A stretch of 64,000 nucleotides of DNA, from positions 177,438 to 241,437 of the forward strand of contig JAQWMQ010000035.1 in assembly GCA_029246705.1 (NCBI GenBank), read 5' to 3'. Below, piece after piece: positions 25,819 through 34,000 of this stretch. The position numbers and the translations under genes are program-made. Position 1 is the first letter of the stretch; every line of letters starts with the position of its first letter. This DNA comes from Phycisphaerales bacterium (lineage in GTDB: Bacteria > Planctomycetota > Phycisphaerae > Phycisphaerales > SM1A02). Under the pieces are notes generated by a model, which was not told the origin of the DNA, did no database searches, and saw nothing but the letters and a program-made list of their open reading frames with translations.

Positions 25819-27309
25819 TCAGAACATGATCAACACGTTGAGGGTCATGATCACGGCATTGCTGAGACCGTGGGCGACCATCGGTGCGACCAACGATCCT
25901 CGCCACTCGCGCCCGATGCAGAAGGCCACCGCCAACGCTCCGAGCACGGGAACGAAGAGTATCCCCTGAGGGTGGATCACCGCGAAGATGAAGCTCGAGA
26001 CCAGTGCACTGAGCAGGAAACTGAAGAACCACAACCACCTGCGCGAGATGTCGCGCAGGTAGCGATAGAGCACCCCGCGGAACATCGTCTCCTCGACGAT
26101 CGGAGCGGCCACGCAGGCCAGCAGGTAGGTCAGGATGATGCCGGTCGCTCCGGAAGTGAGGCTCTCCTGGATGGGATGCGTGGGTTCCGGGGGCGCCCCG
26201 AACACCAGTGAATACAGGGCCGAAAGCACTGCAAAGCAGATCGCACCCACCAGGAGCAGTGGTATCGCCGCGGCGTAGGTGACGACACCCGCAAGGATCT
26301 CGATGAAGAATCGTCCCGGGACCAGGCCGATGTCCGCACAAACCCTGCTGAAGGAATAGCCACGCAGCAGCGGCCAGCCGAGGGCCAGGAGACTGAGGAA
26401 GAAGCCGGCAAGTCCAATCAGGAGGCCTGCATTGGGGGGGAGATTCAGATCAAGGACATTCATCAGGATGATTGATGGAACAGTTTGAAGGCCGATGAAC
26501 AGCAGCAACCAGGCCGCGAAGGTCTCCATGTAGATGCTGCTGGAGGTGGATGACACCCGGAACCGGAACTTCAAGGTCTTGTTCATCATCAGGACGAACA
26601 TCAGGATCAGGGCCACCAACCCGCTGAAGCCCATCACGAGGAACCAGACGATCACGCCCAGAATCGCGAAGGCGGCACGGTTCATCTGCGTCTGGATCCG
26701 TTCAAGTACCGCCGTGTCCTGGACGGCCCGGGCATGGAGCAGTTTCCCGAGGAATCCGAGGTCCTTTTCCAGCTCGCCCAATTGAACCTGGCTCAACGGA
26801 GTCGCCGCTTCTCCGGCGGCTTCGGCGAAGAGCAGTTCGCCGACGATCTTGAGCAGCTCGGGGTAGGACTCGGGCAGATCGGGAATCTCTTCGGCAGCCA
26901 CGGACTCGTGGAGACGTTCAAGGGCCTGGACGCCGGCTTCGGGAGAACCCAGTTCACTGATCATGATGACGTAGCCAAGGCGTTGCCCGGGGTTGTCACT
27001 GATCTCCCAGGGCGCCACCTGGCCCTCGAGCATCGGCCCGGAGCCAGGGCTCAGGTCATTCAGGCCCAACAGCATCTTGGCCGCCATCTCGTCGGCACTG
27101 GATATCGAAACCGAAGCCGCCTGCTGGGTTTGGGGCGCCTCCATCATCGAAGAGATCAGGATCCAGAAGACAACCAGGCCACAGGTGAGCACCCAGGCCA
27201 GGGCATGCAGGAGGAGGCTGATGAAAGGCATCTGCTGCCGTGAAGCCGGGCTTTCGTCCAGTTTCCAGTTCGAAGGCGCTTCAGATTCGGGCAGTTCTGG
27301 GTCTGACAT
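25819..27309 (-). CDS. CPBP-family intramembrane metalloprotease
   Basis: 496 residues, much longer than the ~250-residue norm. A first membrane helix (~27-52), a ~150-residue soluble extracytoplasmic segment rich in helices, then about eight membrane helices. The CPBP/Abi motifs are in the C-terminal part: EETMFRGVLYRY (EExxxR), FAVIHPQGILF, and VAHGLSNAVIM (HxxxN). They place catalysis within the membrane, like CAAX prenyl endopeptidases. Substrates are unknown. Divergent from rplM by 183 bases. Confidence 0.88.
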   Translation of the reverse strand: MSDPELPESEAPSNWKLDESPASRQQMPFISLLLHALAWVLTCGLVVFWILISSMMEAPQTQQAASVSISSADEMAAKMLLGLNDLSPGSGPMLEGQVAPWEISDNPGQRLGYVIMISELGSPEAGVQALERLHESVAAEEIPDLPESYPELLKIVGELLFAEAAGEAATPLSQVQLGELEKDLGFLGKLLHARAVQDTAVLERIQTQMNRAAFAILGVIVWFLVMGFSGLVALILMFVLMMNKTLKFRFRVSSTSSSIYMETFAAWLLLFIGLQTVPSIILMNVLDLNLPPNAGLLIGLAGFFLSLLALGWPLLRGYSFSRVCADIGLVPGRFFIEILAGVVTYAAAIPLLLVGAICFAVLSALYSLVFGAPPEPTHPIQESLTSGATGIILTYLLACVAAPIVEETMFRGVLYRYLRDISRRWLWFFSFLLSALVSSFIFAVIHPQGILFVPVLGALAVAFCIGREWRGSLVAPMVAHGLSNAVIMTLNVLIMF

Positions 27310-27360
27310 CCTTGCAGGGTACCTTCCCGGGCTCAGGAGGCGGGTATGGCGGCCAAACGC

Positions 27361-27388
27361 TTGACACCCCCAGTCCGCCCACTATCCT
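27361..27388 (+). promoter_or_regulatory. Strong promoter of rplM-rpsI
   Basis: Consensus TTGACA at 27361, 16-base spacer, TATCCT at 27383. Predicted start near 27395 leaves a ~98-base leader. Confidence 0.65.
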
Positions 27389-27398
27389 TGCCGATTCG

Positions 27399-27416
27399 CC
27401 TCGGTCCTTGCCGAGG
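27399..27416 (+). promoter_or_regulatory. Leader hairpin upstream of rplM
   Basis: CCTCGG (27399-27404) pairs with CCGAGG (27411-27416) around a 6-base loop, at the very start of the predicted transcript. It could be a binding site for L13-type autogenous control or simply stabilise the 5' end. Confidence 0.35.
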
Positions 27417-27492
27417 AGTTCTCCATGCATGATACCCGCCGTGGCGGTGCATCCGACCAGTATCGGATCATCAAGCCGGCTGACAGGATCGA

Positions 27493-27936
27493 ATGATGGC
27501 TCGTCAAACTTACTTCGCCAAGACCGGTGAACTCGAACGCTCATGGCACCACGTCGACGCCGACGGGCAGATCCTGGGTCGCATGGCGACCGAGATCGCG
27601 ACGATCCTGATGGGCAAGCATCGCCCCGAATACACCCCCCATGTCGATTCCGGCGACCACGTGATCATCACGAACGCCGCGAACATCGTCATGACCGGCA
27701 AGAAGGCCGAGCACAAGACCGTCCAGTCCTTCAGCGGTTACCCCGGTGGACTGACCGTCAAGACCTATGAACGCGTCATGAAGGAGCACCCCGAGCGAAT
27801 CGTCCAGAAGGCGATCACTCGCATGCTTCCCAAGGGACGCCTCGGCCGACAGATGGCCAGCAAACTGCACGTCTACGCCGGTTCGGAACATCCGCACCAG
27901 GCACAACAACCCCAACCCCTCGCGATCGGCGCCTGA
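27493..27936 (+). CDS. rplM: 50S ribosomal protein L13
   Basis: 147 residues from the first of two ATGs (27493, 27496). WHHVDADGQILGRMATEIA, GDHVIITNAANIVMTGKK and RMLPKGRLGRQMASKLHVYAG are typical. First gene of the conserved rplM-rpsI pair, with rpsI 41 bases downstream. Confidence 0.97.
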   Translation: MMARQTYFAKTGELERSWHHVDADGQILGRMATEIATILMGKHRPEYTPHVDSGDHVIITNAANIVMTGKKAEHKTVQSFSGYPGGLTVKTYERVMKEHPERIVQKAITRMLPKGRLGRQMASKLHVYAGSEHPHQAQQPQPLAIGA

Positions 27937-27977
27937 GTGAGTCACTCCGGAAGCACGGAATCGTTTCGAGCACACGC

Positions 27978-28511
27978 ATGAACGAAGAGCCAACCAACGA
28001 ACTGCACGACGAGACCCCGACCGACATGGCCGCGGAATCGTCACCCACCACCACTGCTCCGGTGATCGAAGCACCCGCCGAACCCGAACCGGTGCAACGC
28101 GCCGTTTCGCAGGAATCGGATGCGCACGGTTGGTGGCGCGGAACCGGTCGTCGCAAGACGGCAGTGGCCCGAGTCCGCATCAAGGCGGGTTCCGGCAGCT
28201 TCAAGGTCAACGAACGTGACCTCGAGGACTACTTCACGGAAGACCGTGACCTGAAGAACATCAGGAACGTCCTCGACAAGACCAACACCTCCGGTTCGCT
28301 TGAAGTCCATGTCCGCGCCCACGGCGGCGGCTTCATGGGACAGGCCGGCGCGGTGATCCTGGGACTTGGTCGCTCGCTGCTGAAGTATGACGCCTCGCTG
28401 GAACCGATCCTGCGCGCCAACGGCTTCCTCACCCGGGATGCTCGTCAGGTGGAACGCAAGAAGTACGGTCAGCCCGGTGCCCGCAAGCGCTTCCAGTTCT
28501 CGAAGCGTTAA
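27978..28511 (+). CDS. rpsI: 30S ribosomal protein S9 with acidic N-terminal extension
   Basis: 177 residues, about 45 more than usual. The extension (EEPTNELHDETPTDMAAESS and onward) is acidic, Pro/Thr-rich and probably disordered. The conserved body begins at WRGTGRRKTAVARVRIKAG and ends RKRFQFSKR, the tail that reaches the P-site tRNA. If translation began within the body there is no suitable start codon, so the extension appears real. Confidence 0.95.
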   Translation: MNEEPTNELHDETPTDMAAESSPTTTAPVIEAPAEPEPVQRAVSQESDAHGWWRGTGRRKTAVARVRIKAGSGSFKVNERDLEDYFTEDRDLKNIRNVLDKTNTSGSLEVHVRAHGGGFMGQAGAVILGLGRSLLKYDASLEPILRANGFLTRDARQVERKKYGQPGARKRFQFSKR

Positions 28512-28540
28512 GAAGAACTTCCGACCGAACGGTCGTGCGA

Positions 28541-28568
28541 ACACGCCTCCCGATCGGGAGGCGTGTTG
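28541..28568. terminator. Terminator between rpsI and the sigma-like gene
   Basis: 12-bp perfect stem (28541-28552 with 28557-28568), GATC loop, starting 30 bases after the rpsI stop. Symmetric, so it can end both convergent genes. Confidence 0.85.
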
Positions 28569-28590
28569 TCATTGCGGACGTGCATGTGCT

Positions 28591-30222
28591 TCAACCGCGG
28601 TCGGAGCCGGAACGATGGAGGATCCGAAGGGCGCCTGCCAGTTCAACGGCGAGGGACCGGCTCGATCGATCGAAGCGGGTGGAGAGCTCCTGCATGGTCA
28701 TGGCCTGATCCAGACCTCTTCCGAATCGAGCGATCACCAGCGCCCTCTGGTCGGGGCCAAGTCGCTCCAGGCGCGCCTCGAGCCTGGAGGCGAGACCCAG
28801 CACCCGGAAGCGCTCGAGACCGGCCCACAGGTCGCCAGCAACGACAAGGCCATGGTCGGGGCTGCGGCCGGGAGCACCTCGCTCCAGGAGGGCGATCTGC
28901 TTGTCGGTCTCGAGGGCGACTCGACGATCGAGTCGGGGTTCGATCTCGCCACGAGCAGATGGATCGAACTGCTCGAGGATCGCCCCCACCACGTCGATGC
29001 AGAATGCCAGCCAACCGCCGAGCTGGTTCGGCTTCAGCTTCGTGATCGAACTGGACAGATGCTGTTCAACCCTTGCGATGGCGGCCCCGAGCACCGCCTC
29101 GCCGATGCGCCGGCGAAGGCTGTCGGCCCGACGAAGGCGGGTCTCGATCTCGTCGAGTCGACCGACCGGAGGGATCCGTGGCAGCACATCGATCAGCCTT
29201 GCGGCAATGCGCGACTGGAGGTTCATCGCAGGCAGGATCAGGGTCTCGGGTGCATCGCTGGTTTCGCGAAGCGCATGAACCTGCTCAAGGAGCGTGCCGC
29301 CTCGAGGCTCGACCGTCCGTCGGTGCACCACGTCACGCGCTCCGAGCAGAACGTGCTCGGCATCAGCCTGATCGAAGGCCGGCAGATCGATCCAGCTGGG
29401 GCGAAGTCCACGCAGTCGATCCGCACGAGCCTCGGCAGCGATCCGGCGGATCGAAGGCGTGCTGCGTCCGAGGCGCTCGGCGAGCTGCGAGGAATCAAAG
29501 CCCCGTTCGATCCCCTCGAGCACCAGCCGTCGCTCACGTCGGCGCACCCTGCCCCCCACGCCCCGAACGGGACCTCGTTCACCGCGATGCCTTCGGATCA
29601 GCTGCCTGATGGTCTCGTGGGCACGGGTGCTTTGGGAAGCGATCTCCAGTGCGGCCTGGTTGAGCGATTGCCCCGAGGCCATGAGGCTCCGGGCTCGATC
29701 GAGGAATCGACGTTCCTCTTCGGGGCTGATACGCGTGAAACCCGCTGCTTGATGCAGTCGACCCGAAGTGCGTTCCCGAAAGGCCTTGAGGGTTCCATGC
29801 AGGATTCCCAGTCGAAGTTGACCATCTGCAAACCTGATCTGGCGGAAGACCAGCCCGTCATTGCGCCATCGCTGCACGGTCCGCACCGAAACCCCCAACG
29901 CAGCGGCCGCCTCGTGCATGTCCAACGCACCATCGGGGTCCTCAGTGGCATCGATGGGTGCATGTTCGCTGGCCCGCTGGACGAGGATCGCCAGATCCCG
30001 TCGGAGAACACCACCCTTGATGGGAAGGGTCTCCTCGGCACCTCGGTCCCCGGTCAGGCGCCAGAGCACGAACTCCACCGGATAGCTTGAATCAGGATCG
30101 ATCTCGAGGATCAGCTCCTCGGCGGACCTGAGGGTGTCCTGACAGCGGGTGATCTCGGCGTGTTCAAGCGATTCGAGAATCGACTGGATCGTCTGGGTGT
30201 GCAGGACCGCGGTGCGCGGCAT
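28591..30222 (-). CDS. HTH-array protein with sigma-70-like C-terminal half
   Basis: 543 residues, not a standard family to me. Residues 102-125 are a MerR/excisionase-type helix-turn-helix (MHEAAAALGVSVRTVQRWRN). Two more HTH-like units lie at ~185-212 (GQSLNQAALEIASQST) and ~243-270 (SSQLAERLGRSTPSIRRIA). Residues ~363-445 look like a degenerate sigma region 2 (DSLRRRIGEAVLGAAIARVE, then ILEQFDPSARGEI, compare the FDP-RG of primary sigmas), and ~485-538 like region 4 (LERLGPDQRALVIARFGRG ... LSTRFDRSSRSLAVELAGAL). No membrane or signal segment. Third gene of alr-mqnA-this, 3 bases after mqnA. The sigma resemblance is my inference from the text. Confidence 0.7.
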   Translation of the reverse strand: MPRTAVLHTQTIQSILESLEHAEITRCQDTLRSAEELILEIDPDSSYPVEFVLWRLTGDRGAEETLPIKGGVLRRDLAILVQRASEHAPIDATEDPDGALDMHEAAAALGVSVRTVQRWRNDGLVFRQIRFADGQLRLGILHGTLKAFRERTSGRLHQAAGFTRISPEEERRFLDRARSLMASGQSLNQAALEIASQSTRAHETIRQLIRRHRGERGPVRGVGGRVRRRERRLVLEGIERGFDSSQLAERLGRSTPSIRRIAAEARADRLRGLRPSWIDLPAFDQADAEHVLLGARDVVHRRTVEPRGGTLLEQVHALRETSDAPETLILPAMNLQSRIAARLIDVLPRIPPVGRLDEIETRLRRADSLRRRIGEAVLGAAIARVEQHLSSSITKLKPNQLGGWLAFCIDVVGAILEQFDPSARGEIEPRLDRRVALETDKQIALLERGAPGRSPDHGLVVAGDLWAGLERFRVLGLASRLEARLERLGPDQRALVIARFGRGLDQAMTMQELSTRFDRSSRSLAVELAGALRILHRSGSDRG

Positions 30223-30225
30223 GAG

Positions 30226-31092
30226 TCAGCACTCACCATGAAACGGAAGTGCATTCGCATCAGCGCCCGCCAGGGACAGGAACCGCTTCAAACCCAGTCG
30301 GGCACGATCATTCAGATCGAACCTGAGATGCTCGACCAGGTAACGGCGGGCCAGTTTGACCGACCAGCCATGAGCGGGCGCATGCAGGGCGGCCACCTGG
30401 TCGATGCGGAAGGCATTGCGAAGCCGGGTGCGATCAAGCAGTACGGCCGCCTGCTTGATGCGGGCGAACTGTTCATCGGTTCGCTCGGCGCGACACAGCC
30501 AGGTCGCGAAGACGAACGGCAGTCCCGTCAGTTCGAACCACGCTTCGCCGAGATCGATCTCCAGGCGCTTGAAGGATTCGGGAACCGGACTCGTGACCAC
30601 CTTGTCCCCGATGAGCAGCAGCGCATCGACACCGTCCGGCGGCTGGACCTCGCCATGAGCACCACGGGCATCGAAGTAGACGAGTTCAGGTTCGACGCCG
30701 TGCTGCTCCCGCAGCAGGATCCGCAGCAGTTCGACCGAGGTGTGGCTGTCCCGGTCACAGGCGACCCGGGAGATATGTCGCACGGGAACGCTCGAGTAGA
30801 GCCTGACGGTCAGGGTGGGACCCTCGCAACCCAGCATGCCGACCGGGACCACCTCGAGTGGTACCGGACAACGGATCAGGTCGATCGAGGAACACAGCGC
30901 CAGGTCCACCTGGTTGGTTTCGAGCAATCCGACCTGGTTGGCGGGGATGTCCGTGAGAACCCGGACCGAGTTCAATCGTTCCAGGCCGGCGATCAAGGGA
31001 ACGGTGTTGAGGTAGTCCACTGCACCGATGGTGAGGGTCAGGGGTGGAACACGTTCCGTCGGGGGATCAAGAAGCGACTCTGCCTGTGTCAT
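30226..31092 (-). CDS. mqnA: Chorismate dehydratase of the futalosine menaquinone pathway
   Basis: 288 residues from ATG 31092. It converts chorismate to 3-enolpyruvoyl-benzoate, the first step of futalosine-route menaquinone synthesis. The periplasmic-binding-protein-like fold shows IGAVDYLNTVPLIAGL, VDLALCSSIDLIR, VACDRDSHTSVELLRILL and DALLLIGDKVV. Length is typical. It is 57 bases after alr and 3 bases before the sigma-like gene, all on one strand. mqnB, C and D are not in the window. Confidence 0.93.
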   Translation of the reverse strand: MTQAESLLDPPTERVPPLTLTIGAVDYLNTVPLIAGLERLNSVRVLTDIPANQVGLLETNQVDLALCSSIDLIRCPVPLEVVPVGMLGCEGPTLTVRLYSSVPVRHISRVACDRDSHTSVELLRILLREQHGVEPELVYFDARGAHGEVQPPDGVDALLLIGDKVVTSPVPESFKRLEIDLGEAWFELTGLPFVFATWLCRAERTDEQFARIKQAAVLLDRTRLRNAFRIDQVAALHAPAHGWSVKLARRYLVEHLRFDLNDRARLGLKRFLSLAGADANALPFHGEC

Positions 31093-31149
31093 CACATGAA
31101 GTCTAGCCCGGAATCGGGGCCGATGACGGTCTGGCCCGCACACATCCGG

Positions 31150-32376
31150 TCATCCAGCTGCGGTGGCTGATCGATCGTCGAACTCGACCTGCTGGCTGCA
31201 GGGTCGCACCAGCGTGCCCCCGCCTTCAGCGAGGTAGGTCCGGGGGACATTGCCCCCCAGGCATGCCAGGAGCTGGTGAGGAATGATTCCCGCCCGCGCA
31301 GCGACCCGGGACAGGCTCACCAGGGAATCCTGCTGCTCGGAGACCAGCACGACCCCAGACTGATCAAGTGGCTCACTGGGATCGAGATCCCCGAGATCCA
31401 CGACCAACTGGTCCATGTTCATCATTCCGACCACCGGCACGGCACGAAGTCCGTCACGCACCTCGACGAGCACCCGGTGTGGATCCTTCGGGTCGACGCA
31501 GCTCGAGGGATACCCGTCCGAGTAGCCGACGGGTATCAGCCCGAGTCGGGTCGCCCGCGGCGTGGTCCAGCGGGATCCGTACCCGACGGTCACCCCCGCC
31601 TTCACATCACGGACCTGGATCAGGGAGCTCGTCCAACCGACCGCTCCGCGCAGGCCGACTTCGGTGGCCTGTCGTCCGTCGAGGTCGCCGGGAAGCGACC
31701 CGGTCCAGCCCAGCCCGATTCGTACGACATCACGACGCTCTTCGGGCGAGCTGAAGCACGGTCCGGTACTCGCGGCATGAATCTCCACGCGAGGCGGCAG
31801 CAGATCCGTGATCTCGGCCAGAACCTGTTCGAATCGCGCCGACTGCTCGGCGATGACATCGGGTTCGTTGGAACTGAAGTGGGTGAACACGCCACGAAGC
31901 CTGAGGGATCGAGCTTCTCGAACACCCTCGATCACCGTTTGGGCCATGTCGGAGTGGACGCCAGCCCGTCCCATGCCGGTATCGATCTCGACGTGGACCG
32001 GCAATGTTCGTCCCAGCCGAATGCTCGAAAGCATGGCGAGCTGATCCAGGTCGGTGACCACCAGCTCAAGTCGTCCCACGGAAAGCATGCGGGCGATTGC
32101 CGGGTCTTGCGGCAGCTCCCGGGTGGGCATCAGGACCAGAATGCGTGCATTGGCCGAGACATCCTCGATTTCGGCGGCCTGGGCAGGGGTGAAGACAGCC
32201 AGCATCTGGGACCCGGCCTCGATGAGGGTGCGGGCCACCCGTCGCGCTCCCAGGCCATAGGCGTCTGCCTTGACCACGGAGCAGATCCTGGTCCGGGAAC
32301 CAACCACGTGACGAATCGCGTGTAAATTACCCGCGACAGCGTCCAGATCGACTCGAATGTGGCTTGTGTGGCGCAT
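31150..32376 (-). CDS. alr: Alanine racemase
   Basis: 408 residues. PLP enzyme giving D-alanine for peptidoglycan. The PLP lysine is in VVKADAYGLGARRVA near residue 40, the catalytic Tyr is in VGYGSRW, and IPVGYSDGYPSS, MVNMDQ-like GMMNMDQLVVDLG and the C-terminal beta domain are present. VEIDTGMGRAGV is also typical. First gene of the alr-mqnA-sigma-like group, divergent from the DEAD-box helicase. Confidence 0.95.
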   Translation of the reverse strand: MRHTSHIRVDLDAVAGNLHAIRHVVGSRTRICSVVKADAYGLGARRVARTLIEAGSQMLAVFTPAQAAEIEDVSANARILVLMPTRELPQDPAIARMLSVGRLELVVTDLDQLAMLSSIRLGRTLPVHVEIDTGMGRAGVHSDMAQTVIEGVREARSLRLRGVFTHFSSNEPDVIAEQSARFEQVLAEITDLLPPRVEIHAASTGPCFSSPEERRDVVRIGLGWTGSLPGDLDGRQATEVGLRGAVGWTSSLIQVRDVKAGVTVGYGSRWTTPRATRLGLIPVGYSDGYPSSCVDPKDPHRVLVEVRDGLRAVPVVGMMNMDQLVVDLGDLDPSEPLDQSGVVLVSEQQDSLVSLSRVAARAGIIPHQLLACLGGNVPRTYLAEGGGTLVRPCSQQVEFDDRSATAAG

Positions 32377-32567
32377 GCAGTCCGTTGCACTCCCACTGTT
32401 TGTATCAGGAGACAGTCGACCATACCATGGCAGGTCTCGGGTCGCCGTTTCCCCTCAGGCCATCCCGAATGTCGAGCCCGTCGCTTGAGACCGGCCACGA
32501 GAGCGCGAACGCCAGCTTTCGGACGATTCGACGGGCGCCCCCCAACCAGACGGACTCAACAACGACC

Positions 32568-33998
32568 ATGACCAACAGCTCCGAAACCGAAGCCGACGCA
32601 GCAAAATCAAGTGACAAGGGCAAGACCAAGAAAAGCAAGCCCCAGGCGGAGCCGAAGATCGATGCCGCCGAGACGTTCAACATGGACGTCAAGTTCGAGG
32701 ACCTCGGCCTCGAGGAAGATGTCCTGAAGGCGATCAACGATCGGGGTTTCGAATACCCCACCTTGATCCAGGCCAGGATGATCGCCCCCGCGCTCGAAGG
32801 GCGGGACGTGCTCGGCCAGGCCCGAACCGGAACCGGCAAGACGGCGGCCTTCGGACTGCCGGCACTGGGCCGACTGAAGAAGGGCACCAAGTTCGGTGCG
32901 TTGATTCTCGTTCCAACTCGTGAACTGGCGATCCAGGTCACCGCTGAACTGCGCGAGTTCGCAACGTATTCGAAGCAGCGAATCGTCGCGGTGTACGGTG
33001 GGCAGAAGATCAAGTCCCAGGCGGACAAGCTGGAGAAGGGCCCCGAGATCATCGTCGGCACACCCGGCCGCGTGATGGACATGCACAACCGAGGCCTGCT
33101 TCCCTACAACTCGATGCAGATCGCGATCCTCGACGAGGTGGACCGGATGCTCGACATCGGTTTCCGCGAGGACATCCGGAAGATCCTCGGCAAGATGCCG
33201 AAGACCCGGCAGACGATCTTCGTCTCCGCCACGATCTCCGACGAGATCGAGAAGCTCGCTCGCAGCTACATGAAGAACCCGGAGAAGATCGTCACCACCG
33301 GGAAGAGCCTCACCGTCCAGCAGGTCGGTCAGAGCTACATGAGTGTCGAGCGCTGGGACAAGGCCAGCCTCCTCATCCACCTGATCAAGCAGGAGGAAGC
33401 CAGCCTCACGCTGGTCTTCTGCAGGACCAAGCGAACGGTCGACCAGGTCCAGATGAAACTCTCCAGGGCTGGAATCGACGCCCACGCGATCCATGGCGAC
33501 ATGGTGCAGGGCAAGCGGAACCGGGTCATGCAGACCCTGAGGGACGGTGATCTTCACGTCCTGGTCTGTTCCGACCTCGCCGCTCGTGGGCTCGATGTCG
33601 ACGGGATCTCCCACGTCATCAACTACGACCTCCCCGAGGATCCGGAGATCTACATCCACCGGGTGGGTCGAACCGCTCGCGCCGGACGCGACGGCATCGC
33701 CTACAGCTTCGTCTCACCGGATCAGGGTGACCTGCTCACCGCGATCGAGATGCTCGCCAACATCGAGATCCCCCTCAAGGTCTTCCCGGAATTCAAGCCG
33801 GGCCAGGTTCCTTCGGATGTCCGCGCACACCGCGAACACGAGAAGACCAAGAAGGAACAGGAGATCAAGAAGAAGAACCGATACGCGATGCCGGACAAGG
33901 TCGATCCAAGCGATGAGCGCAAGTTCCCCGGTGGCGTGGTCCCGATGAAGATGCCACCCAAGCGCATGATGGGACGAACCCGCTCCGGCAGACGTTGA
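32568..33998 (+). CDS. DEAD-box RNA helicase with DEVD motif
   Basis: 476 residues from ATG 32568. Short charged N-tail (SSDKGKTKKSKPQAE), then Q motif (FEYPTLIQARMI), motif I ARTGTGKTAAFG, PTRELAIQV, TPGRVMD, motif II LDEVDRMLD (DEVD rather than DEAD), SAT, VFCRTKRTVDQV, and motif VI HRVGRTARAGRDG. The C-tail is basic (GRTRSGRR). It unwinds RNA during ribosome assembly or decay in relatives, and the exact role is unknown. It is followed at once by psuG, and DEVD substitution is tolerated in active members. Confidence 0.92.
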   Translation: MTNSSETEADAAKSSDKGKTKKSKPQAEPKIDAAETFNMDVKFEDLGLEEDVLKAINDRGFEYPTLIQARMIAPALEGRDVLGQARTGTGKTAAFGLPALGRLKKGTKFGALILVPTRELAIQVTAELREFATYSKQRIVAVYGGQKIKSQADKLEKGPEIIVGTPGRVMDMHNRGLLPYNSMQIAILDEVDRMLDIGFREDIRKILGKMPKTRQTIFVSATISDEIEKLARSYMKNPEKIVTTGKSLTVQQVGQSYMSVERWDKASLLIHLIKQEEASLTLVFCRTKRTVDQVQMKLSRAGIDAHAIHGDMVQGKRNRVMQTLRDGDLHVLVCSDLAARGLDVDGISHVINYDLPEDPEIYIHRVGRTARAGRDGIAYSFVSPDQGDLLTAIEMLANIEIPLKVFPEFKPGQVPSDVRAHREHEKTKKEQEIKKKNRYAMPDKVDPSDERKFPGGVVPMKMPPKRMMGRTRSGRR

Positions 33999-34000
33999 AC

